A stretch of DNA of 7,439 nucleotides, from positions 1-7,439 of the forward strand of contig JBLNBX010000209.1 in assembly GCA_050260275.1 (NCBI GenBank), given 5' to 3'. Made by a program: the position numbers and the translations under genes. Numbering within the stretch: the first letter of the stretch is position 1; each line of letters opens with the position of its first letter. Source of the DNA: DATMXS01 sp050260275. GTDB taxonomy: Bacteria > Acidobacteriota > Terriglobia > Bryobacterales > Bryobacteraceae. Of this stretch, positions 1 to 6,514 are shown piece by piece. The notes under the pieces are model-generated. The model searched no databases and had not been told where the DNA came from. It saw only the letters and a program-made list of their open reading frames with translations.

Positions 1-311
1 CGGCGGGCGACCCGTTCGCCGCGACGACGGTTGTGTTCGCGCTCAGTAAGAATCTCGCGCGGTGGGGGGCGCTGTTCTCGGCCGCGCCGGCGCGCCGCGA
101 TCTGCTTGAGGACCTTTCGGGCGGCATCCGGATATCGAAGCTGCTGCCCTTCGAGGTCCAGCTATGGCGCGTGCAAAATATGTTCTACAACCTGATGCTG
201 ACGGTCTACCCCCGCATGCAGAACCGCGCCGCGACGGGGGATGAGGAAGCGCGAGCCTGGGTGGACGCTTTCCGGACGCTCGGCGCCAGGCTGAGCGTGC
301 GGGTAAGCTAG
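1..311 (+). CDS. C-terminal fragment, probable GH57/DUF3536-type glycoside hydrolase
   Basis: The frame is open from base 3 to the TAG at 309-311, so the visible ~102 residues are the end of a gene that starts left of the window. A GTG at 33 could initiate, but the frame is open before it with no ribosome binding site, so I treat it as internal. The stretch around 'LPFEVQLWRVQN' (bases ~156-180), followed by 'NLMLTVYPRM' and ending in 'FRTLGARLSVRV', resembles the tail of bacterial DUF3536 proteins. In these a GH57 catalytic domain, thought to act on alpha-glucans, precedes DUF3536. That match is from memory. The catalytic part is outside the window, so activity cannot be judged. Its stop lies one base before the treY start, which implies co-transcription and translational coupling and supports an alpha-glucan role. 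Another helical C-terminal domain from a glycogen/trehalose gene is possible. Confidence 0.6.
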   Translation, partial: AGDPFAATTVVFALSKNLARWGALFSAAPARRDLLEDLSGGIRISKLLPFEVQLWRVQNMFYNLMLTVYPRMQNRAATGDEEARAWVDAFRTLGARLSVRVS

Positions 312-312
312 C

Positions 313-3126
313 ATGGCCGGGCTGCGCATTCCGCTCGCCACGTACCGGATACAGTTCAACCTCGGATTCCGCTATCTCGACGGGCGCGATCTGGTGCCGT
401 ATCTGAACGATCTCGGCATCACGGACTTGTACTCGTCCCCGCGCTTCAAGGCGCGCCGCGGAAGCCCGCACGCGTACGACGTCGCCAACCCAACGCGGAT
501 CAACTCGGAACTCGGCACGGACAAGGAGTTCGCCGAGCTGGCAGCCAAGTTGCGCGCGTACGGCATGGGGCTGGTGCTGGATATCGTCCCCAACCACATG
601 GCGGCCAGCCCCGAGAACCCTTGGTGGATGGATGTTCTCGAGAACGGGCGGGCGTCGATCTACGCGCGATACTTCGCAGTGGACTGGAAACGCGAGGTTG
701 CGAAGGCGCGCAGGCGGCCGCGCATCCTGCTGCCCATTCTGAGGGACCTTTACGGAAAGGTGCTCGAAAGCGGCGATCTGGTCATCAAGCTCGACGAGAA
801 TGGCTTTTTCGTCCGCTATCACGACACCAGGCTGCCGCTCGATCCGAAGTCTTACCGGATGCTACTCGAACCCTCGCTCAGCGCCGCGCGCACGCGGGGC
901 GACAACGAAGCGGCCGCGGAACTCTCGCGCCTGATGGCAGCATTCGATGAGCTGCCGTCCTCCGATTGCAACGACGGCTGCGAGGAGCGCCACCGCGGTA
1001 AGGAGCGCCTGAAGGCCGAGCTATGGAGCGCCTACAACTCGACACCGGGGGTGAAGACGCACGTCGATGAGGCGCTCATCGCGGCGGCAGGTATTCCAGG
1101 CGTCCCCGAAAGCTTCGATCTGCTGGACCGCATCCTGGATGAGCAGCACTACCGCATCGCGTATTGGCGCATGGCGGCCGAGGAGCTGAACTACCGCCGC
1201 TTTTTCGACATCACGGACCTTATCGGGGTGCGCGTGGAGGATATGACCGTCTTCAACGCGCGGCACGGCGAGGTGCTGCGCCTAGTCGCGAAGGGCGAGA
1301 TCACGGGGCTCCGCGTCGACCACGTCGATGGCCTGCGCGATCCCGAAGAGTTCTTCGCGAGGATGAGGCGCGGGGCTGCAGGCGGAGCGGATTCCGGGCC
1401 GGGTTGCTCGGAGTTCTATGTTGTGGCGGAGAAGATCCTCGGCGGAGATGAGGAACTGCCGCGCGAGTGGCGGGTTTGCGGCACGACGGGCTACGACTAC
1501 CTGAACTGGCTGAATTCTCTCTTTGTCGATCCGCGGGGTCTGCAGCGCCTGGACGCGTTCTACCGCGAGTTCACCGGGATAGGCTCCACCATGGGCGACG
1601 TTCAGTATGCGTCCAAGAAGAAGATCATGCAGCAGCTTTTCCCGGGCGAGGTCCGGGCGCTCGGTTATCACCTCGGCCGGCTTGCGGCGGTGGATCGCAT
1701 GGCGCGTGACCTGCCATTCGATGCGCTGGTCGAGGCGCTCGTGGAGGTCATTGCCTGGCTCCCGGTGTACCGCACATACATCCGCTCGAGGGAGGTCACG
1801 GATCGCGACCGCGTCTACCTGGAGCGCGCCATCGCCGATGCCGAAATGGCGCTCCCCGGCTCGAATCCCGAGGTGTTCGCCTTCATCAGGCGCGTCCTGC
1901 TGCTGGACATCCCGCGCTACGCCGAGTATCCGCAGGACTGGCTGGATTTCGTGATGGGCTGGCAACAGTTCACCGGGCCCTGCATGGCGAAGGGATTCGA
2001 GGATACGACGTGCTACGTCTACAACCGGCTCATCTCGCAGAACGAGGTGGGAGGAGTCCCGGAGCTTGCGGACCACCCTCTCAGCCCTGAGGCGTTTCAC
2101 GAGCGCAACCGCGGGCGCCTGGAACGATGGCCGCACACGATGAACGCCACGTCGACGCACGACACCAAGCGCAGCGAGGATGTGCGGGCGCGGATCAACG
2201 CGCTGACGCTGGCCGCGGACGAGTGGGCCGCGGCGGTGGAACGCTGGGCCGGGATGAATGCCGGGCACAAGACCGAGCTGCGCGGGGCGGCCGCACCGGA
2301 CCGCAACGACGAGTACATGTTCTATCAGACACTGGCCGGCGCGTGGCCGTTCTGCAAGGAGGACATGCCGGAGTTTCGCGACCGGGTCCGCAACTACATG
2401 CAGAAGGCCGTGCGCGAGGCGAAGGTGCACTCCGACTGGATCAACCCCGACGAGGCGTACGAGCAGGCGCTGCTGCGCTTCGTGGATGGCGCGCTCGATC
2501 CATCCGGCGGCAATCCGTTCCCGGATGATTTCGCGGCTTTCCATGCGCGAATCGCCCCGTCCGGAGCGGTAAACTCCCTCGCGCAGGTGCTGCTGAAGAT
2601 CTGTTCTCCGGGCCTGCCGGATTTCTATCAGGGTACGGAGCTATGGGACCTCAGCCTCGTCGATCCCGACAACCGGCGTCCCGTGGATTTCCAGAAGCGC
2701 ATCGGTATGCTGGACGAACTGCGCCGTCTTGAGGCGTACGACCTGCCCGCGCTGCTGACCGATCTAGCCGAGAAATGGACCGATGGCCGCATCAAGCTGT
2801 ACCTGACGTACAGGGCTCTTACTTTCCGCCGCGCGCACGCGGAACTGTTCCAGAAGGGCGATTACATTCCGCTCGCGGCGCCCGAAACCGTCTGCGCGTT
2901 TGCGCGAACCGGAGGCGGCGAGTGGGCCATCGCTGCCGTGCCGCGGTTGGGCCGGCTGAGGGCAGGCATCCTCGATGTATCGTGCTGCGGAGGCGCTGCC
3001 CTGCAGCCGCCTGACGGGGCGCCTCCGCGCTGGCGCAACGTTCTAACTGGCGAGGAAACGGGCGAGCTGCGCCTCGACGCCCTGTTCGCGCGTTTCCCTG
3101 TGGCGCTGCTCGAACCCGCCCCATAG
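313..3126 (+). CDS. treY: Maltooligosyl trehalose synthase (GH13)
   Basis: TreY (EC 5.4.99.15) is a cytoplasmic enzyme that turns the reducing-end alpha-1,4 bond of maltodextrins into alpha,alpha-1,1. TreZ then releases trehalose. The 937-aa product opens with the family hallmark 'ATYRIQF' (residues 9-15) and 'SSPRFKARRGSPHAYDV' (41-57). The four GH13 regions are intact: DIVPNH (90-95); GLRVDHVDG (332-340), with Asp336 as the expected nucleophile; VVAEKI with Glu373 as the expected acid/base; and STHDTKRSED with His616-Asp617, the transition-state Asp. Further TreY-typical blocks are GTTGYD (390-395), KGFEDT (560-565), SPGLPDFYQGTE (765-776) and VDPDNRRPVD (783-792). The length is longer than the ~720-775 aa of archaeal and actinobacterial enzymes but within the range I recall for other bacteria. 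The ATG at 313 is one base past the upstream stop. It has no strong Shine-Dalgarno, which fits coupled translation. No frameshift or missing motif is seen. No treZ or treX lies in the window. Confidence 0.97.
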   Translation: MAGLRIPLATYRIQFNLGFRYLDGRDLVPYLNDLGITDLYSSPRFKARRGSPHAYDVANPTRINSELGTDKEFAELAAKLRAYGMGLVLDIVPNHMAASPENPWWMDVLENGRASIYARYFAVDWKREVAKARRRPRILLPILRDLYGKVLESGDLVIKLDENGFFVRYHDTRLPLDPKSYRMLLEPSLSAARTRGDNEAAAELSRLMAAFDELPSSDCNDGCEERHRGKERLKAELWSAYNSTPGVKTHVDEALIAAAGIPGVPESFDLLDRILDEQHYRIAYWRMAAEELNYRRFFDITDLIGVRVEDMTVFNARHGEVLRLVAKGEITGLRVDHVDGLRDPEEFFARMRRGAAGGADSGPGCSEFYVVAEKILGGDEELPREWRVCGTTGYDYLNWLNSLFVDPRGLQRLDAFYREFTGIGSTMGDVQYASKKKIMQQLFPGEVRALGYHLGRLAAVDRMARDLPFDALVEALVEVIAWLPVYRTYIRSREVTDRDRVYLERAIADAEMALPGSNPEVFAFIRRVLLLDIPRYAEYPQDWLDFVMGWQQFTGPCMAKGFEDTTCYVYNRLISQNEVGGVPELADHPLSPEAFHERNRGRLERWPHTMNATSTHDTKRSEDVRARINALTLAADEWAAAVERWAGMNAGHKTELRGAAAPDRNDEYMFYQTLAGAWPFCKEDMPEFRDRVRNYMQKAVREAKVHSDWINPDEAYEQALLRFVDGALDPSGGNPFPDDFAAFHARIAPSGAVNSLAQVLLKICSPGLPDFYQGTELWDLSLVDPDNRRPVDFQKRIGMLDELRRLEAYDLPALLTDLAEKWTDGRIKLYLTYRALTFRRAHAELFQKGDYIPLAAPETVCAFARTGGGEWAIAAVPRLGRLRAGILDVSCCGGAALQPPDGAPPRWRNVLTGEETGELRLDALFARFPVALLEPAP

Positions 3127-3183
3127 CCCGCGCGACGCCCGTTTCCGGTAACATCGAACCAGCCATGATATCGAGTAGGGTCG

Positions 3184-3858
3184 ATGCAGGATAGGGTTGC
3201 GTCGCTGATTGAAACCATCGCGAGGGATCGCTCCGCGGGCGCGGCCGAACTGGCCGTGCGCGCCGCGGAGGCGCTTGCGCTCGCCGCTCCGGAAGAGCTG
3301 CCCGAAGCCGCTGCGGCGGTCATGCGCGCGCAGCCGGCGATGGCGGCGGTGTACAACGCGGCCAGGGCGGCGCTGGCGGGCGAGCTCGAAGCGTTTACCG
3401 CGCGTTTGAGGGCGTCGGCGGATATCATTGCGCGGCGCATCGAGCCAATCGTCCGCGGCAAGACCGTTCTGACACACTCCTACAGCTCGACGGTCGTGCA
3501 GGCGCTCAGGCGGGCCGGTCCGGTCCGGGTGATCTGCACGGAGTCGCAGCCGGGCGGAGAAGGGCGCGAGACTGCCGCGCGGCTGGGTGGGGAGGTCATT
3601 CCGGACATGGCGGCTTACTCCGCGCTCGAGCACGTGGACGCCGTCGTTGTAGGCGCGGATGCGGTGACGCCGGAGTATGTCGTGAACAAGACCGGCACGG
3701 CGATGGTCGCGCTTGCCGCGCGCGAAAGAGGCGTGCCCGCGTACGTGCTGTGCGGTTCGGAGAAGTTTGTTCCGGCGGAGTGGAAGCCGGAGTTGGGCGC
3801 GCTGTTCGAGCTCGCGCCGCGCGCGCTGTTCACTTCCGTGATTGATGACGTTGAGTGA
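3184..3858 (+). CDS. eIF2B alpha/beta/delta-like protein (MtnA/R15P isomerase superfamily)
   Basis: The 224-aa product has the two-part layout of the eIF2B-like superfamily. A short helical N-terminus contains 'RDRSAGAAELAVRAAEAL' and 'QPAMAAVYN' (the family's 'arPsmapl.N'), followed by a Rossmann-like domain. That domain carries LTHSYSSTV (96-104), TESQPGGEGRETA (119-131), VVGADAV (155-161, Asp159) and NKTGT (168-172). Family members include methylthioribose-1-P isomerase, ribose-1,5-bisphosphate isomerase and regulatory eIF2B subunits, all binding sugar phosphates or nucleotides. The isomerases have a catalytic Cys in a 'THCN' block. Here the equivalent residue appears to be Ser99, as in the eIF2B-type 'THxYS', so isomerase activity is doubtful although Asp159 is kept. 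At 224 aa it is shorter than the usual ~270-330 aa, but both ends match family ends, so it looks complete. The ATG at 3184 is the only usual start after the in-frame TGA at 3166. AGGG at 3177-3180 is a closely spaced, weak ribosome site. It lies 57 bp after treY and could share its transcript. Confidence 0.85.
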   Translation: MQDRVASLIETIARDRSAGAAELAVRAAEALALAAPEELPEAAAAVMRAQPAMAAVYNAARAALAGELEAFTARLRASADIIARRIEPIVRGKTVLTHSYSSTVVQALRRAGPVRVICTESQPGGEGRETAARLGGEVIPDMAAYSALEHVDAVVVGADAVTPEYVVNKTGTAMVALAARERGVPAYVLCGSEKFVPAEWKPELGALFELAPRALFTSVIDDVE

Positions 3859-3916
3859 ACGGCGGTGACCGCGCTGGTGGGAGCAGCGAGAAGCGCCGCC
3901 CCCACCCTGCGGAAGA
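3859..3916. terminator. Convergent intergenic region with weak bidirectional terminator candidate
   Basis: This 58-bp gap separates two convergent genes. GGTGGG (3876-3881) pairs with CCCACC (3901-3906) around a 19-nt GC-rich loop. The arms can extend through a mismatch and bulge to GC/GC at 3873-3874 and 3909-3910. An 11-nt perfect palindrome, GCGGTGACCGC, sits at 3862-3872. No T-run follows the stem on either strand, so it is not a classical intrinsic terminator. Position between convergent genes is the main argument for a terminating role. Confidence 0.3.
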
Positions 3917-6514
3917 TTAGAAGTTCAGAATCAGCGGCGTCGATGTGCCCTGAGCGTTTGTCAGCGTCACGGCCACCGACATAATGCCCTGCGTATCGCC
4001 GTCCACCGTGAACGGCTGCACGTATTGGAACTGGCTGCCGAAATCTCTCGAGGCCGGGTTGTTGTACCACTCCGAGAACGCGGACCCGAGTTGCACGGTG
4101 ACCTCCGAGGTATGTATCGTGGCGCCGCTCGCCGCCGTGAAGCGGAACGTTGCGGACGTGATATTACGGCTCGTAGCAAAGCCGTTCACCGTCACTTCGA
4201 GGCCGTTGGCAGTGCGCCGCGCGCTACCGCCTGTCAGAACCGGCGGTGCGGGTTCGATGCGAACCGTCCGGACTGGCGGCGTGGAAGCGACGCCGACGCC
4301 TTCGATCGCGCCATCAAGGATGAACGAGATAGTGCCGGCCACGGTCCCCGTCTGGAACGGCGCGTTGACCTGAACGCCGCCTGGGTAGGCGAATGTGCCC
4401 GCACGGCCGCCGGTCAGGCTCAGCATGGAGCCGGGGCTGAACTGGATCGCGGGGTCGTCAGGCATGCCGGGGTCGGGCTCGAACGAAAGCGTGACGGTCC
4501 CGGAGCCGGCCATCGTCTCTGGCGCGGAAATGCCGATGGCCAGGTTACCTTGCGATCCCGCCTGCGCATTCGCGACATTGAGGGTGAACAACAGCGGCTG
4601 CTCCGTAACCAGCATCGCCAGTTGCCGTGAAGCCGTGCTGCCGTTGGCATCGTAAACCTGAACGGTGAACGTGTAAGTGCCTGTTTCAGTCGGCACTCCC
4701 GTTATCTGCTCGGGGCCCATCGACATTCCGGGCGGAAGGTTGCCGCCGGCGAGCGACCAGACGTAGGGAGGCGTACCGCCGCTGGCGTAGAGCGCCACCG
4801 AGTGCGGCGTGTTCACCACAGCGTGGCCCGCATCTTTCGTCCTGATGACGAGCGCCGGCGATACCGTGATGATGAACGCGGCCGTGTGTTGAGCCTGTGC
4901 GCCGGCAACTGTGGCCGTGAAGGTGAACGTGCCGGTCTCGACCGGCGTACCCGAGATCTCGCCCGTCGCGGACGCGAGTTGCAATCCTGGCGGCAGCGAG
5001 CCTTCCGAAATCGACCAGGTGTACGGCGGAACGATGCCCGCGTCCGGCAGAGTTGCCGAGTACGGAACGTCGAGGAACGCCGGAGGCAGATGCGCCGGCT
5101 GCGACGGACCAATAGCGATCGACAGCGTCTGGCCCGCGATGCCGCGCGCGGAGTCCCTCACCACCGCCGTGAACGTGTAGACGCCGCCTTCCGACGGGAT
5201 GCCTGAAATCAGCCCCGTCTCCGCGTCGAGTGAAAGTCCCGGCGGCAGTGTGCCAGCCGAGAGCGACCACTGATATGGCGCCATTCCTCCTGCCGCGGCA
5301 AGCGTCTGGGAGTACGCCTGCCCCTGCGCTCCGGCCGGCAGCGATGTAGTGACTATCGAGAGCGCCGGCACCACTTCGAGGGTGTACGTCCTCTGCGCCG
5401 TCTGGCCGATCGCATCCCTCACCGTGACAAGAACGCTGAACGTTCCCTCCTCGCGCGGGATGTTGTAGAGACTCGTCCCGCTAATAGCAATGCCGAGAGG
5501 CAGGCCCGACGCGGTCATCGTGAGCGGCGGGACGCCGCCGGAAGCGGCGATTTCCTGCTGATAGGACGAACCCACGACGGCGGGCGCCAGCGTCATCTCC
5601 GGAAGCACTACCGGCGCCCCAAGGGCGATCGGGTAACGCTCGGAGGTCACCATGGCCTCCATCTCGATCCAGTAGATCCCCGGCTCGATCGTGGTCGGGA
5701 ACAGCGCAACAAAGTGAGTATCAGAGCTGTCCACAACATCCAGCCAATCCAGCGTGCTCGAGCCTCTCCCGTAGCGAACCTGCGGGTAGTAGTCACCCTC
5801 TTCGAGGGTGGCCTGTATGTTCAGTTCTGCCCACCCATTGCAGCAATTCGGAGTTATCGGATTCGGCGAAACACTCGTGATCACGGGCGGGTCCACGGCC
5901 ATAAGAAATAAATCGCGTGTAAGCACGTACCCGCTGGCGTCCTGCGCCGTTAAGATCACGGAGCCGCTCGTTGGGTTCGCAAACTGTCCGGTGAGCTGGC
6001 CGCTCGGACTGATGCTGACGCCCGGAAGATTCGAGTCGCCCGGAGTCCATTGGAAAGGCGGTGTGCCGCTGTCGTTGGGCTCCACCGTCATCTGGATCGA
6101 GAACGGCCGGCCGGTCGCGACGTCGGCGTAGTCCGGAAAGATGCCTACCGGCTCGGGGTTGATCACATATGGGATCTCGAAGTGATCGACCACCTCGGGG
6201 CTGATCACCCACTCAACTGTCAGCTTTCCGGTTCCGGCTTCCTCCAGCATGTTCGGCAGCAGGGTGGCCGAGATGCTGCTATCAGTGATAGCAGTCGCAA
6301 TGTTCACTCTGTCGCTCTCGTCACCGGAGGGCGTCGTGAACCAGACACGCGACGGCTCGCCGTTGATGAAGGGGCCTCCGCCCTGCTGCGCTATGACGAT
6401 TTGCAGCCCGTCCACACAGCACTTCTGAGTCGCCTGAGGGTTCACCGAGACCACGAGCGGCTGGGCCCACACCGCCGAGGCCGCAAACAGCACCAGCGCC
6501 AGTTTCTTCGTCAT
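3917..6514 (-). CDS. Secreted multi-domain protein with IPT-like and tandem putative-Ig modules
   Basis: The 865-aa product starts with a signal peptide: MTKK, a hydrophobic core, and a likely cut after Ala17 in 'VWA-QP'. In order it shows an IPT/TIG-like domain (~19-118) with Cys32-Cys33; a divergent Ig-like module (~121-207, 'TPPFQW'); a second IPT-like domain (~209-299, 'VITSVSPNPI') with Cys224-Cys225; four He_PIG-type Ig modules (~304-382, 386-468, 472-552, 555-637); and a C-terminal region (~640-865). That region contains 'FSEWY' (813-817), 'GSQFQYVQPFTVDGD' (826-840) and 'SVAVTLTNAQG'. I recall this last domain from other Solibacter-type proteins, with no known function. There is no transmembrane tail, LPXTG or PEP-CTERM motif, so secretion or non-covalent surface attachment is likely. 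The start is fixed by AAGGAGG six bases upstream. The ATG overlaps the TGA of the preceding gene (ATGA), marking an operon. The molecular role is not known; adhesion or polymer binding is inferred from the architecture alone. Confidence 0.9.
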   Translation of the reverse strand: MTKKLALVLFAASAVWAQPLVVSVNPQATQKCCVDGLQIVIAQQGGGPFINGEPSRVWFTTPSGDESDRVNIATAITDSSISATLLPNMLEEAGTGKLTVEWVISPEVVDHFEIPYVINPEPVGIFPDYADVATGRPFSIQMTVEPNDSGTPPFQWTPGDSNLPGVSISPSGQLTGQFANPTSGSVILTAQDASGYVLTRDLFLMAVDPPVITSVSPNPITPNCCNGWAELNIQATLEEGDYYPQVRYGRGSSTLDWLDVVDSSDTHFVALFPTTIEPGIYWIEMEAMVTSERYPIALGAPVVLPEMTLAPAVVGSSYQQEIAASGGVPPLTMTASGLPLGIAISGTSLYNIPREEGTFSVLVTVRDAIGQTAQRTYTLEVVPALSIVTTSLPAGAQGQAYSQTLAAAGGMAPYQWSLSAGTLPPGLSLDAETGLISGIPSEGGVYTFTAVVRDSARGIAGQTLSIAIGPSQPAHLPPAFLDVPYSATLPDAGIVPPYTWSISEGSLPPGLQLASATGEISGTPVETGTFTFTATVAGAQAQHTAAFIITVSPALVIRTKDAGHAVVNTPHSVALYASGGTPPYVWSLAGGNLPPGMSMGPEQITGVPTETGTYTFTVQVYDANGSTASRQLAMLVTEQPLLFTLNVANAQAGSQGNLAIGISAPETMAGSGTVTLSFEPDPGMPDDPAIQFSPGSMLSLTGGRAGTFAYPGGVQVNAPFQTGTVAGTISFILDGAIEGVGVASTPPVRTVRIEPAPPVLTGGSARRTANGLEVTVNGFATSRNITSATFRFTAASGATIHTSEVTVQLGSAFSEWYNNPASRDFGSQFQYVQPFTVDGDTQGIMSVAVTLTNAQGTSTPLILNF
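4604..5605 (-). repeat. Four tandem ~84-residue Ig-like modules (in-gene repeat)
   Basis: Four consecutive modules occupy residues ~304-382 (5369-5605), 386-468 (5111-5359), 472-552 (4859-5101) and 555-637 (4604-4852) of the secreted protein. The period is visible from the conserved Gly before the final strands (Gly357, 444, 528, 612: steps of 87, 84, 84) and from the core Trp in 'PYxWS' (Trp416, 500, 586). Each clear module runs 'Y/H..sx.L.asGG..PYxWS...G.LPPGL......G.isG.P.e.GtytFtv.v.D'. The first has Met333 at the Trp position and LPLG instead of LPPG, so it is the most diverged. DNA identity between copies looks moderate, which implies old duplication and not recent expansion. Confidence 0.85.

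Noticed and set aside
43..822. A 259-codon minus-strand frame across the treY start
   Set aside because: It overlaps two well-supported plus-strand genes and has a low-complexity Arg/Pro/Ala composition typical of a shadow frame.
1282..2544. A 420-codon open frame antisense to treY
   Set aside because: treY is unmistakable on the other strand with every catalytic motif. Long antisense frames are common in high-GC genes, and this translation is rich in Arg/His/Val with no recognisable domain.
3127..3183. A promoter for the eIF2B-like gene in the 57-bp gap after treY
   Set aside because: A TTTCCG box and an ATGATAT stretch can be picked out, but matches to -35/-10 consensus and spacing are too poor to call.
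4025..4630. A 201-codon plus-strand frame within the Ig-repeat gene
   Set aside because: Arg/Gly-rich shadow of the minus-strand gene, whose signal peptide, ribosome site and domain repeats are clear.
4604..5605. CRISPR-like or DNA-level tandem repeat because of regular ~252-bp spacing
   Set aside because: The period follows the protein modules in one reading frame, with diverged DNA between copies, so it is a coding domain repeat.
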